Source: Eonycteris spelaea (lineage: Eukaryota > Chordata > Mammalia > Chiroptera > Pteropodidae). From it: a stretch of 64,000 nt of DNA. The translations under genes were made by a program, and so were the position numbers. The stretch is from positions 17,027,501-17,091,500 of the forward strand of contig PUFA01000003.1 in NCBI GenBank assembly GCA_003508835.1. Reading direction: 5' to 3'. Positions 21,230-33,234 of the stretch are shown piece by piece; position 1 is the stretch's first letter, and each line of letters opens with the position of its first letter. The notes below the pieces were generated by a model. The model saw only the letters and a program-made list of their open reading frames with translations, did no database searches and was not told where the DNA came from.

Positions 21230-22385
21230 AAAAGCATATATAATTGCTGAGCACATGCTGTATTTCAGTCCTTTGCAAGATGTTGAGGATAATGTAGAAG
21301 AAGCATAAAGTGGCATTCCTGAGGCTTACAGTATATCAAATGAGATAAGCGTGCATAAATAAATGCAACTCATAACATGAATTACAATAAAAGCCAAGCT
21401 GGGATGTTGATAATAAAAGTCAAAAGAACTCAGAGTAGAGCTCCATGGGCTGGTGGATCAGGGAAGGTTGGCCTTGCAGCTGCTCTTGAAGCAGGTTTTG
21501 GACAGGGAAGCAGTGAGAAAGGGAGAGAACATGAAGAACATCTGGTGCAGGTCAGTGTTAGCATAAGTGCATGGCAGGGCTGGAGGGGTCATCGGTGTGG
21601 ATAGAACAGGTAAGATGCGAGTTGATGGGCAGTCGTTTTGGAAAAGACATTTAAGTCCAGTTACAGAAAGGCTTGACATCAGATGAAAGAACTGATCATA
21701 AAGGAAAGGGAGCCATTGGAGACCTTGGAGCAGAGAAGCTGGCTTGGCCAGTGGTGCTTTGAGGAGTGGCTTGCAGGTGCTAAATGCTGAATCAACAGGA
21801 GAGGGTGAAGCTGGTGTCAAAATACACAGAGAAGTGGAGCTCAGGAGTGCAGGCGATGATGGTCAGGTGTTCGCAGAGGGAATGAAAACTAATAGGGGTA
21901 GAGATGGCAGGACTGAGTCTCTAACTTCATGTGGGGAGTGAGAGATGATACGGAATGAAGAACCGGGTTAGTTACTGGGAGGTGTAAACATGTCCTAACA
22001 TATAACTTAATAAATGTGTCCTGTACCTGGAGGAGTTGAAGGCAAAAGAGGCTTCCCAGAAAAGTGACATGTTTATGAAATCTTAGAGGTTAAGTCCACC
22101 TGCTGTCAGAGGGAGTGAAGATCATCCAGAAAGAGGAAATAGCATTAGACAAGGCAAAGGCAAAGAGATGTGGAAAAGAGACCCCCCAATTGTGGGGATG
22201 TCTCTGAACACATGAAGATTAGGGGAAGACTGGAGACCTAGGCAGGAGCCAAATTGCCCAGGAACTTGAACTTTGTGCAGTGGGTATGGGGTGCTATAGA
22301 AGGCTTTACAGCAAGGGAGAGACACTGGCAGATTTTCTTGCAGCTGTTTGTGCAAATAGAGGGAGTTGGAAAGTATTGATAATCC
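21230..22385 (-). repeat. L2 LINE relic(s)
   Basis: Antisense L2 landmarks in order: 'tgctgagcacatgctgt', 'gtggatcagggaaggttgg', 'atctggtgcaggtcagtg', 'gggagccattggagaccttg', 'gtgaagctggtgtcaaaat', with a possible second copy from about 22085 ('gaaatagcattagacaagg'). The open frames inside are remnants or chance frames. Confidence 0.6.
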
Positions 22386-22479
22386 CTGAATGAAGTGTAA
22401 CATGACACTGAAAGCATTCTCTGATTACTCCGAACTGAGAGAATTATATTAGTCTCTTACTATTCATACATTTCTGCCT

Positions 22480-24480
22480 CTATTTTTGCATGTACTACCT
22501 TTCAGCTTAATAAATGTTACTGCTGTGTTTTTTGGTTCATAAATACTCACCATATTTAGAGCATTATTGCTGTTTGCAATAAAATTCCCATCTTTGCATT
22601 ATTTAGTTTTTTGTGCCCTGAATTCAACCTTGTCTGATGCACGTCTGATATTAAACTTGGGATCTGTAGTTTTGTTGTTTTTGTTTTGTTTGCTTGTTTG
22701 CCTTCATCATTTAGGACTTTGCCCATCCTTTTATTTTCAACTTTCCATTCACTTTGTTTTCTGTCTCTTGTACGTAACATATACTTGGTTTTTCTGCTTT
22801 GTAATTTAAACTGAGAATCTGTTTCTTTTGATTATACATTTTTACTTTTTTACTTTTTATTATGATAGATATGCTTGAATTTGGTCTTAACATCATATGC
22901 TTTCTGCTTTTATTTCATTTTATGATCTTTGTTTTGTTTTTGTTTTTAATTTGGTATATGTGTGGGTTCATAGGGATAGTTTAGAAAGTTTTAATATTTT
23001 TTCTTTCTTTAAGTGATTACCTTTATAATACTAAATATATTTATCCCTCTGTATCCTTAGTAGCTGTTAATTGCTAGCTCTGCAAGATGATAAAATTTAT
23101 ACACCTCTTCTCCCACCTCTCATTTTCTTGCTTTACCCAATTTTAGTTAATAGTGGCGATAATGATGGTGATAATGATAGGATGATAATAATTCTGCTCA
23201 CCTTAACTTCATAATTTTTAATCTCTATATATTTCTATTAGTTGGTTCATTAGCCCTAAGAGGTAACTTTTGACTCTTGGCTACCTCCCGCCTTCTCTCT
23301 CCCTTCTTCTTCTAAATTTCTCTAGTTTCAATGTTTTTCATGTTGTTATAGTTCATTACCATTTACATAATTTTCTCTAACCATAATTGCAACAGGTTTT
23401 TTTGTGGTAATCCTAAAATAAATTGGTAAAAATTCAGCATCAGTCTTTCTGCCATACTTTCTCCATTCTCTATTTATTGATTAAAGTTTGGCCGCTAGTT
23501 TATTCTAGACAAGATCCTGATAACCACATTTTCTGGGTCATTAGATGTTTAGTGCAGCATTAGCACTTGAACAAAGATTTGAGTATACATTTTTTTAATG
23601 TTTTTTTTTTTTAATTTAGTTCTTAATGATGCTTTGGGCATGGCACATTGTTGTGGATAACTCGGAAACCGACCTAAGTTTTCTCCCTTAGGAAAGCAAT
23701 TTGGTTTTGGTTTTGTTTCAGATTGTTCGTTTTGATTTTTGTTTGTTTGGATGATAAAAGAGTCTTTCTCCACCTTGATAGTCCTGTATCAGCTTATTCT
23801 GACATAATTTATGTTTTGGTTTTTGTCTGGTTTGAGGGTTTTGTGGGTTTTTTTTTTTGTATGTAGATTTAAATATCTTATTTTTGGAAAATGTTTTGTA
23901 ACTATATTTTTTCAAATAAATTTTTTATTCTATTTTTGTTAATACTCTCCATCATGTTCTGCTTGGTCTATTTACATGTATGCATTGGTCTATCAGATCT
24001 ATTTCATCTTCTGTTGCTATTGTGTTCTTTATCCAATCCTTTTTAACTATTCATTTTCATCGTTTTACTCACTTTATTAATCCTGTTCTTAAGCCCACTT
24101 TTTTATTCTGAGCAGTGTCTAATTTATCTTTTTGTTGCCTCTGACGGCACCTTAATTTTTGTGATGACATTATATTTCTCACTCACTTCTTTCCTAAGCT
24201 GTGACAGCTCATTTTTTTTTATCTCTTTCAGTTGTCTTGACATTTCTCCTTGAGCTCTTATTTTATATAAGTAATCTTTTTCATTAAGGTTTTTTTGTTG
24301 TTGTTGTTGTTTGTCTATGCTCATTTGCTTGGCAGTTTCCTTTAACTCCATAGCAACACAATCTGGTTATGTGTTCTTTGTCTATTTGTTTTCTCTAATC
24401 ATTACCTTCTTTTCTTGAAGCATCTTTGTAGCGTGCTTCTGATGCTTTTTATTTTTTTATTCTGACTCATATTTGACTGA
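22480..24480 (-). repeat. Antisense L1/HAL1-like LINE relic
   Basis: About 2 kb of T-rich sequence which, on the minus strand, is A-rich like a LINE coding strand. Minus-strand frames at 23718-23915 and 24124-24351 are Lys/Gln/Glu-rich, consistent with a broken LINE ORF1 coiled-coil region. 'tttaatttggtatatgtgtg' and 'ttatccctctgtatccttag' match L1/HAL1 antisense sequence I recall. Many stops break it. It may be two elements; the subfamily is uncertain. Confidence 0.5.
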
Positions 24481-25084
24481 GATAAGCTCATTCTTAAATA
24501 GCTATTTTGCAGAACATTTGTGGAGCTGGGGCCAGGCCTCGATACCATCCAGCTGAGAGTCTTTCATTTACAGAAATGCACCTTGTGACACACATGCATA
24601 TGTATACATGTTGATTTAGACTTGACTTCTTCCCAGAAAAAAGAAGAGATTGGCAGTTGCAGGCTGATTAGTACTGAACCTATTTGCTCCAGTCTGCTCC
24701 CCAACAGACTGCTTCCTGCAGTGATGGCATGCCTACATGTTTTCTTGTTTATACCACCCCCGCCACCCCTAGCGAAGCCAAGCAGAGTCCAGGGATGGTC
24801 TCACAGCCCATTCACTGTAAACCAGCTGTTCCCGTAAAGATGGTGTTGGTTCTCCTTCTTTGATGAACTCTGTGCTCTGCCAGCCTTGTTTGAGGTCTCT
24901 AGCAACAAACATCTTTCAATATCTACCTGCCCCTGGGTGGAACTTCATTGCATTTGGTAGCCCTTTCTCAACAAACATGAAGTTTACATTACCGTTTTTC
25001 ATTCCTTGTTGTTTTAGAATGAGTTAAGAAAGAAATGGGCAGGACTGTCTTAATACTGCTATCTGAAAAAGTAGAAGTCCCTTT
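24481..25084. other. Unique sequence, no gene seen
   Basis: No named repeat. A 71-codon frame at 24622-24837 has no recognisable domain. Confidence 0.4.
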
Positions 25085-25200
25085 TAAAAGGCTGTAAACC
25101 CCTGTCTTGCTTTCTCTGCATCTCCAGCACCTAATACTATATCTGGTAAAAAGAAGATGCTCAATATGTACTTATTAAATGAAATGAATAAATAGAAGAA
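25085..25200 (+). repeat. L2 LINE 3' end
   Basis: Sense L2 terminus: 'catctccagcacctaatact', 'agatgctcaatatgtactt', 'attaaatgaaatgaataaat'. Confidence 0.8.
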
Positions 25201-26499
25201 TGGACAATTCTCAAGTGTGACAGCTGAGATATAACTACATTCAAGGTCTCTCTTCAAAAGAACTTCAGCAACTAATTCTCCTGGTTCCTCCTAGCAACAG
25301 CATAGCAAGGCATATTTCCCAGGGTACTTCTCATGGTTCAGAGATCTTCTGCTCGCTTTTCTCCCAATTTTCATTACACTTTTTAGCAACCTGCTGTCAC
25401 TCACTATCTGTGTAAAGTCAGAGTATCTAGTGGACACAAAACAGTTAATGTTATAGGAACATTTTAGATAGTGGACATTTTGTCTTTCTGGTCTACTGCC
25501 TAGCTTCAATATTTATGAATGCATTTTGAATTTGTTTCTCCTTGGCTTATTTCTGAAATTGGAAAAGCTCTGTATTTTCTTTACCATAAATCATCAAAAA
25601 ACTAAAGACAGAATGAGCCTATTCTGCACCCTGTTTTGGTAAAAAATGGAGAAAACTGTTCACATTTCCCATAGCAACAGGCCCTTAGGTCCTACAGTGG
25701 TCAAGACTCCATCCATTTGCATCCTGGAGGAAGGGTCCTTTGCAAGGACACCACAAGATATGGACACTCATTTTACTCAAAATACTTAGGTGTCTACTCC
25801 CAGATAAGATGCCTCGTTTCTTTTAGAGATCTTCAGTGGACTATTTCCTTAATTTGTTTCCTTTTGTCTCCAGTCTCTCAAACTCCTCCAACTTGCTCAT
25901 GCTCTGTACCCTTCTCACTTCTGAGCTGACAGCAAGTACTTGCTCACACCACCCACATCAACAGACAGGGTCCACAAACATACTGACTGCCCATGAGTGT
26001 CTGTGCAGCGTGCAAGACTAAGATGGATAGGACAGCAGGAAATAGAGGGCCAGGGAGAGGCATACTACAGTCCAAGTTAGTATTCCTAACAAAAACACAA
26101 TGACCAGCCATCTCTGCCCACAGCCAGGAGCATCAGTGCTCTTTCTTCCAGACATCTCTCAATATTACCCCTACAGCCCACATCATCAAAGCAGAATTCT
26201 CCCTTACCGGCTGGAAAGCCTACGTCCATGCTAACCCTAGCTCTGCCCTAGGGGCCTGGATGGGTTTTCATTGGGGCCACCAAGCATCCTGATCTGTCTG
26301 AAACAGTCCTATTTCATGTCTGGTGTACTGTCCAATTAAGTATTTGTCCCAGTCAAAGCGATTTTTGTATGATAAATTATATGTTCTTCCTAGTTTAATT
26401 TAATGCTTAATTTTTCAAAAGGCAGCATGAGTTGGAATGCCTCTAGTTATAAGAAAATTTCTTCTTTTCTTTCCACCTTTGTAGAATAAAATTAGGACT
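25201..26499. other. Mostly unique sequence, no gene seen
   Basis: No coding signature. A possible degraded MITE around 26276-26395 ('gaaacagtcctatttcatg', 'gataaattatatg') is too weak to name. Confidence 0.35.
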
Positions 26500-26740
26500 C
26501 ACCAAGAGAATGAGCCAGGCAAGGACTTGAAGTCCAGGCACATAAATGACCTGGACAGGTGATTGGGAAAAAGTCAGAATGGCCAGACAGGTTCAAGGAA
26601 GTATTATGTGAGGCTTGAAGGAAAACTTATCCCAAAGATTAGGAGGAAGAGGAGGACTCCAGGCTCAGGGGAGATATTTTGGGATAACACAATCCCCACG
26701 TCAGAAAGAAGAGCATTTATGGAGGACAGGCATTTTGTGT
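26500..26740 (-). repeat. Possible L2 LINE fragment
   Basis: The purine-rich order 'gagccaggcaaggacttgaa', 'ttcaaggaagtattatgtg', 'aggcttgaaggaaaactt' resembles antisense L2. Weak. Confidence 0.35.
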
Positions 26741-27148
26741 GGCCCTCTTTCTTCTTTCTTTGTGCCTGCACGTTTTGGCTAGTCATGCACCAGTGATTTC
26801 TCCCTGCTATTTCATTTATGGCAATAACTTTAGGTCCTGTGTCTGGTCATAATGGTGATCTATGTATGCCATCTACAGTGGGCATGGATAATGAATCCTA
26901 TTTTATTTCTTAATTAAGAATTTGAAAGTACCGCAAATTACTGCAATTAACATGGATTTTCTTCCTCATTTATTTACTTATTTAGATGTCTAAAATTGCA
27001 CCCTTAGCTTAAACCAACTGCAGGGTTCAGAGCCTGTTAAAATATATAGCATTCATTAAAATATTCGTTCTTCCCCAACAGTGAAGCTGCAATTTGGAAA
27101 TGGAGGTGGTATCTATATAGGCAAAATCTTTCCCCAAAAAATATGGGG

Positions 27149-27289
27149 ACAGCTGTTCTATGCCTAAGTAGAACACAGTGAAAGCTGCTTAGGATGGGCG
27201 AGCTGGTACTCATGGGAAGGGCAATAGTTTCCAAGATGTCAGGGCATTAGAACCAGGTCTGAAATGCTGGTGGATCTCTTTCCATTGGA
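27149..27289 (+). repeat. 140-bp direct repeat, copy 1
   Basis: Aligns with 29586-29724 at about 89% identity (about 15 substitutions, one 2-bp gap). Shared strings: 'acagctgttcta', 'tgaaagctgcttagg', 'gcaatagtttccaag', 'tagaaccaggtct', 'ctggtggatctcttt'. Similarity ends sharply on both sides. The right half loosely recalls antisense MIR ('caaggt...agaaccaggtct'), but the left half does not. Confidence 0.85.
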
Positions 27290-27689
27290 ATATATTAAAT
27301 TCAGTCCTTCCAGCTTGGTAATTTAAAAAGTTGAATCTATCGAAAATCCTTTGTGTGACTGAAATATGCTAAGATTTTCAAAATAGCCTATTATGTTTAC
27401 TTTAACCAGTGTTGTTGTTTTCCTTCTCAAAGTCCTGGGGCTATGAGCATTGTCATATTTTCAGAAGTTCAGTGCTCACTGAAAGATAACAATAACAACT
27501 TGAGGGGGGTCAAAGTCATCTAACTGATTTCAAAACAATAGTACTTTGAATAAACTGTTTATGCATCAAATTATCTAGGAGTTTTGAAGATTCAACTTTA
27601 GACTTCATTCTTAGGTTTTTGTATTTGTGTTTGGTTTTGTTTGTGACTGGTTTCATAGAGACACAGCTCAAGACAGAGTGGTTGAAATT

Positions 27690-28042
27690 AACCAAAAGTA
27701 TACTTCAGAAATATGAGCCTTTTGGTGTGGGCCAGCAGCCACTGAAAACTACAACCAGCAGGGGTGTAAATGGGTACAATCCTACTAGAAAGCACCTGGG
27801 AAATAGCGTCTCAAAAGCCTTAAAAGATGCAAACCCTTTAAAATCGAGCTATTTCTCTCCAAGGAATTTATCCTTAGGAATGAATGAAGATCATGCACCA
27901 AGATTTAGCTACAATGACATTCATAGCAGCCCTGTTTATAATAGCAAAACAAATAAAATAAAACACCAAAATGCACAGCAATAAAAGATTGAAGAAATTG
28001 TGGTACAACCTTATGCTGGAATAATAAACAGTTATTAAAAAC
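27690..28042 (+). mobile_element. L1 LINE, ORF2 3' end (5' segment)
   Basis: Sense L1M-type sequence: 'ggtgtaaatgggtacaatcc', 'caaggaatttatccttagga', 'acattcatagcagccctgtt', 'tataatagcaaaacaaataa'. It is the last part of an L1 reverse-transcriptase ORF with disabling changes, continued at 28582 after an LTR insertion. Confidence 0.8.
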
Positions 28043-28581
28043 TGTGTTGCTATCTATGGCTACATTTCTCCGAAACTTAGCAGCTTAAAACAACAAACGT
28101 ATATCGCCTCACGGTTTCCGTGCGTCAGGAATCTGTGGATCCTGAGTCGGATCCTTTGACTCGGGGTCTTCCACGGGCTGCAGTCAAGGTGTTTGAATCA
28201 TCTCAAGGCTTAACTTGGAGAGGATCCACTTTCAGGCTCATTTGTGTTGTTGCTGGCAGGATTCAGTTCCTCCAGGCCTGCTGGTTGGAGGTCTTTCTCA
28301 GTTCCTTGCCCAGGCCCACTGCCCTTCTTTCTGTAGCGCAGCCCATAACGTAGCAATTGGCTTCATCACAGAAAGCAAGCCAGAGAGCAGGAGAGGGTGA
28401 GCAAGACAGCAGCCAGACCCTTTGTAACCCAGTCTCAGAACTGACATCTCATCACCTTCTAATGTTTTATTGGTTAGAAGTAAGTTGGGAGTCCAATCCA
28501 TATGCCAGGGGAAGTAATTACACAATGGTCAGGACACCAGAGGGTGGGGATCATCAGGAACCATCTTGGAAGTCTACCATA
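28043..28581 (-). mobile_element. MLT1-type MaLR LTR inserted in L1
   Basis: Antisense LTR: 'aacttagcagcttaaaacaa', 'ggtttccgtgcgtcaggaat', 'agtcaaggtgtttgaatcat', 'gcaggattcagttcctcc', 'tggggatcatcaggaaccat', ending 'gtctaccata'. It interrupts an L1 3' end that resumes directly afterwards, so it is younger than the L1. Frames inside are not genes. Confidence 0.85.
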
Positions 28582-28885
28582 CTGTTGAAGTTTGTTTATT
28601 GACAACAGGTATCCATGACATTGTATTCAATTAAGAAAAGCAGGTCATAAAACAGTATGTACAGTATGATCCTGGTTTTATAAGCTAAAAACAACAGAAA
28701 AAACATATCCATGTATACATAAATATTCATGAAACCATCTCTAAGGGTTCCATGGGTTAACAGTGTTTATACCTGGATGGTGAGATGACAAATGAGTTTT
28801 ATGTCCTATTTCTTAATCTGTTTTTCTACTGTTTCTAAAATAAACATGAATTGTTTACTATTTTAAAAAAAGAATAAATGTTATT
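28582..28885 (+). mobile_element. L1 LINE 3' UTR (3' segment)
   Basis: Continues the L1: 'gcaggtcataaaacagtatg', 'tacagtatgatcctggtttt', 'ttaacagtgtttatacctgg', an ATGAATT-rich end and an A-rich tail at about 28861-28885. Order and orientation match the segment before the LTR. Confidence 0.8.
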
Positions 28886-29585
28886 AAATTAAAAAACAAA
28901 GCAATTTAAATCTTCTAGATTTCTTACTTCTGACTGTTCATATTTACAGGACTATTTCTTACTACTTGAAGTCAACAAAATAGAAGTTCACACGATTTTT
29001 TATAGAATCTGTTGATCCTTCTGTGACCAAGGAAATTGTGAGTATGTTCTAAAACTTGTCATTATGTTTGTGTCTTCTAAAACAACTCTTGTCACCCAAA
29101 ATGCTACCATGAAAAACTGAATGATTTTTCCCTTTGAGGTCACTAGGATTATATGGGAACTACAATTGACCTGGGGGGTCTGGGTCCCATAATGATATTC
29201 TTCCCTTGAGCCAATGTCTTTCTAGCTCAATTCTGGTTGCTTCTAGACCACAAGCTAGCTTGATCAGATGGCCATCTTCTCTGCAAAACTCTAAAAGGAT
29301 AGGTTCTGTTTATGTGTCAAAAATAGCTGGACAAATCTAACACTACTGAACATGTTTCCAAGTTTGAAAAGAGAGAGAGGATGGGTGAGCAAGAAGATAA
29401 AGCCATTAATAACCCTCACATTTCATTAGTTTTCCTGCCTCATGCCACCAGGAGGGCCTGAGCTCAGATGCCGCTGGTTCAGGGTCGGAATAATTTCTCT
29501 AGCAATGTAAATGTTATCTTAAGGTCGCTTACTAATGAAAACTACTGTTTCACCAAACATAGATTTTCAGTTGCTTGACAAGCAG
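28886..29585. other. Unique sequence, no gene seen
   Basis: AT-rich, no named repeat and no coding frame. Confidence 0.4.
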
Positions 29586-29724
29586 ACAGCTGTTCTACGC
29601 CTATACAGAACACAATGAAAGCTGCTTAGGCTGGGTGAGCTGGTGCTCATGGGGAAGGCAATAGTTTCCAAGGTGGCAGGGCTAGAACCAGGTCTTAAAT
29701 ACTGGTGGATCTCTTTCTATTGGA
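29586..29724 (+). repeat. 140-bp direct repeat, copy 2
   Basis: Partner of 27149-27289, same orientation, 2.44 kb away. The two copies bracket the nested L1/MLT1. The flanks 'gcttgacaagcag' and 'actccgtagtac' are not shared with copy 1. Confidence 0.85.
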
Positions 29725-29744
29725 CTCCGTAGTACAATACCTGG

Positions 29745-30140
29745 TGTAAGAGGCAACACTCAAGCCTTGGTGGTTTAATGTAACAACCAAAAAGGGTTTG
29801 CCCACTCGACACACAGCAGAGCTGAACACCGAACACTGACTTTTGCAGTGGAGAAATTGAAAGAATTTATTGGCAAGACACCAGGCCAGGAGAATGGTGA
29901 GCTAGCACTCAAAATCCAAACTCCCCTATGGTTTTTAATCAAGTTTTTTTAAAGGTAAAGATTGTGGGTTAGAGGTTAAGGGTCAAGGATAAAGTTGATC
30001 TCTTAGTTCCTGTGTAAGTTTCCATGGTTTTCTTTATTTTGATTCAGTTCCTGACATCATCTTGTCTGGTGCTTTTGTCACTGTGTTGGGGTGATTTGAC
30101 CAGGTTGGGGAACCAAGATTCTGCAAAATATCTCATAATT
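29745..30140 (-). mobile_element. Possible antisense retroviral LTR
   Basis: 'gaatttattggcaagacacc' reads on the minus strand as a polyadenylation region, and 'gggtttgcccactcgacaca' looks like LTR end sequence. Boundaries and family are unknown, and no retroviral coding region is seen nearby. Confidence 0.35.
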
Positions 30141-31080
30141 GTGAACCAGTGATGTTCTTTTTATAGTGAAAGGCAGAAACTAAACATCTAGTCACCTTTG
30201 TTATTATTTAAGTTATCATTATTTTGTGCTTAACTAGCTATATTTTGTATTATCTCAAGCAAAGTATACCTTTAAATGTTCTTTCTGAAACTTGCTTTAC
30301 TAGCAGGCCTCTAGGTCATAACTAACATACTTTCTTAATATTTGACTATAAGCTATGTGGTAGCCTAAGCAATGGAAACATTTAGTTCAAGCCTGTACTT
30401 GTATCTCTGGACTCTGTGATCTGATACCTTAACATATTCTGTTAACCTCCTATTTCATTAACAATAGATCCCTTTTTCCTCATATGAGGCCCACATGGAT
30501 GTTTATCTAAGCAGCGATTCAGAAATCCAGGTGCCTTCTATCTTGTGGCTTCGCTGTCTTCTAGGGCCTCTGATTTTTATGCTGAATCTTCTGCATTCAC
30601 TTTGTTGACGAGGAGGAGGAAAATGGCACACCCATTTTCTACCCTACCATGACCCACAATTGATACACATCCCACCCCATTGAAGAGAACTAGTCACATG
30701 GGCCTCATTTTGATGAAAGAGACCTCAAGTTAGTCTCTGGTTGCCAGTCACTTCCGAACAACTCCACTCTGTGGTAGAGGAAATACGTTATGGGCTTAGT
30801 CAGGAAAAATCATAGTGTCGGAAAGTTCTTACTGAGGAAATTCTTAGTGGGCATTCATACATCCACCCCAGAGCAGAGATTAGTTGACTTATTAATAAAT
30901 TATAGAATAGTGAATCATTCTGCCTTATATGGAAAAAATTCAGATACCAACCTTCTCTTGGTTAAGGCAATAAGCCAGTGAAAATAAGTCTTTAAGGATT
31001 CAGCATCAATCCACACTGAAGTGCCTGCCAGTGCTGAAAACCCATAGAATTCACTGAGATCTCAAGATATCAGCCTTCAA
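30141..31080. other. AT-rich sequence, possibly LTR-derived
   Basis: No gene. The part from 30660 to 30800 ('ttgaagagaactagtcacat', 'ctctggttgccagtcacttc') recalls a common mammalian repeat I cannot name. Confidence 0.35.
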
Positions 31081-31084
31081 ACTA

Positions 31085-31119
31085 ACACACACACACACAC
31101 TCTCTCTCTCTCCCCCCCC
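31085..31119. repeat. (AC)n-(TC)n-C compound simple repeat
   Basis: About 8 AC units run directly into about 6 TC units and then a C8 run. Confidence 0.95.
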
Positions 31120-31129
31120 TCACCGCCCC

Positions 31130-31260
31130 CGCTTTTCTCTCAGCTTTAGTTTCTTATTGTGTCAAATGACAATAATAGGACCTACCTCTTAGCGTTGGTG
31201 TACCCAAAGAAATAATCATGGTACACATTATCTCGAATCATGAGTGACCTCTCCAGCAAG
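31130..31260 (+). repeat. MIR SINE fragment
   Basis: Sense MIR 3' half: 'cagctttagtttcttattgt', 'gacaataataggacctacct', 'cttagcgttggtgta'. Confidence 0.65.
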
Positions 31261-31394
31261 TACCCACATATGATGAATAACCTCAGAGATGCTTTACCAA
31301 ACACTACCACAATTGCTGGTTCTTGTAATATCGTTGTTACTATTAGGCCGCAATTACAATGATTAGTACTGTCACCAATAATAAAATCATAATA

Positions 31395-31612
31395 TCTCTT
31401 CTCTACAGTGCTTTACATTTAGGTATTTGACTCTCATGGGACCCTCATAAAGTGGAAAGGATACACTATTTCACACCCATTTCATAAGAGGGAACTAAGC
31501 CTCATGTAGGCTAAGTAATAACAGCCAAGATCACATCGCAGCCCAGTCAGAGCCACCACTTGGCTCTCAAACCCAGGTTTTTTAAGTTGAAATGATACCA
31601 CTACACCAAGTG
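31395..31612 (-). repeat. MIR SINE relic
   Basis: Antisense MIR: 'acagtgctttacatttaggt', 'cacccatttcataagaggga', 'ccaagatcacatcgcagccc', 'ctctcaaacccaggtttttt'. Confidence 0.8.
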
Positions 31613-32097
31613 TAAAATGGGATCTCTTTGGAAGGAATGGAATCATTGAGGAGACCTGCTCTCACCCTCTCAAGTTGTTCAGTTGAGTTAGGGATGCCTT
31701 TGAGGATTGTTCCTTTTTTACACCACTAGCCTCAGATTACCTTATCTCCTTAAGTTAGTTGTTCTAATTGAGTCTGGGTCAGGGGATGTGGGAAAGGCAA
31801 ATGGTGAAGGTATTGGTAATATCATTTTACAGAGGCCATAATATACAGAGCCCCTGGAAATTGCTCCAAGGAACAGAAGTGGAGCCCTAGAAGGAAGAAA
31901 ATGGGGCATTCTTCCTCCACTCTGGTACATTTGGAGACATCACTGGTCAGCATACCAACCTTAGTGAGGCAACTGACGGACTGGAATCCACCTCTAGGTT
32001 TCTTTGGGTTTTCTTTCTTCTCCATTCAACTCTTAAGCCTTTTTGCAGCCAGCCATAATGACTAATTGTTTAGCAGCTTTATTCTTCCTAACTAGAG
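31613..32097. other. Unique sequence, no gene seen
   Basis: Minus-strand frames at 31742-32025 carry no recognisable domain. No named repeat. Confidence 0.4.
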
Positions 32098-32103
32098 CAA
32101 AAA

Positions 32104-32134
<31 letters not shown>

Positions 32135-32135
32135 C
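32098..32135. repeat. (AAAAC)n simple repeat
   Basis: Runs of A4-A7 separated by single C bases. The plus-strand A richness could be the tail of an unrecognised retroelement. Confidence 0.9.
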
Positions 32136-32264
32136 TGTTTCTGGTAGGCGGCATACGGTCTGTGGAGACCATGTTTGACCCTGCATTGGCCAATTCCAAC
32201 TGCCAGTAACAATGAGCTGTAGTGGGCATGGGTTTCCATGGAGAGAGGAGCCCCTGGGCCCAGA

Positions 32265-32500
32265 CCTGCTGCTGACTGCTCTGTTGACACGAGGGTCACT
32301 TAGGTTCTTTAGATCACAGTGCCCTCATGTGTCAAATCAGGCAGATGATACCCACCCTATCTATCTCCTCTACTTTGTTATGGAAATACTGAGAACTTGA
32401 GGCTCAAACAAACGGACAGACAGAAAGTGCTTTGAGAAGCTTAATGTAGATAAATGTAGCAAAGAGTCGTCATTATCACTGTGCTGTTGCCATTATTATT
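32265..32500 (+). repeat. MIR SINE relic
   Basis: Sense MIR: 'ctgctgctgactgctctgtt', 'agatcacagtgccctcatgt', 'gtcaaatcaggcagatgata', 'gaagcttaatgtagataaat'. The middle is strongly diverged. Confidence 0.6.
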
Positions 32501-33234
32501 TTGCGGTCAGCTCGGCTTTCTTAACACAGTAGTTAATCAAATGGCAACTATATTGGTTTCCCACTAGGAAGGAGAAGGTGCCAAATGAGGCTCTATTTTT
32601 ATTCATTTAGTGTCCAGTTTCTTTTTTACACAACAGCTATGTCTATTTTAATTACATTGGCATTTCATGATACTTACTCCTAACCAAAATCAGGCTAAGG
32701 ACTTTTTTTTTCAGGTTTTTCCTAGATTGTATTAAGAGATTAATATAGCTAAGGACTTTTTTTAAGTCCTAAAAATGGTGGATGTCCTTAAAGGCTGAAT
32801 TAACTTTCACCAGCAGCCAGAACACTGCTACCTTTGATTCCACCTCTAAGCTTAGTACCTACAACTTTTAACGAATTATTTTCAACATAACAAAAAAAAT
32901 TTTTTTGTTGTACCTGCAGGTCTACTAGTATAGAAAAAAAATGACAAATCCATTAGTCATCAGGCTGTGGTTCATAAATGTCCACTAGCTGAGATGCATT
33001 TTTCCTGTGGCCATGAGGAATTTGGGGAAATTTAGAAATTGACATAAAGATACCAAAAGAGCCAGACAGACAAAGAGAAAGAATATGTCACTCCTAACCC
33101 TGGTGCATGACCAATCTTTTGCTTTCTGCAGAATCTCAAATAGGCTTGCCTCAGTATAATCATCGAAAAGACAAATGAACACCTGCCTCATTAGAAGGAA
33201 AATATAAATGTTGCAAAGTAGGGAGTCTAGTCAA
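32501..33234. other. AT-rich unique sequence, no gene seen
   Basis: Includes a short direct repeat 'gctaaggactttttt' at about 32695 and 32749 and an A/T palindrome near 32890. The AT-rich TAAT-containing part at 32500-32680 could be regulatory; the support is weak. Confidence 0.4.

Noticed and set aside
27149..27289. Explaining the 140-bp direct repeat as two independent MIR insertions
   Set aside because: Only the right half loosely resembles MIR; the left half and the sharp common edges are shared between the copies but absent from MIR.
31085..31119. CRISPR-like or tandem-array reading of the AC/TC tract
   Set aside because: It is a simple compound microsatellite with no spacers.
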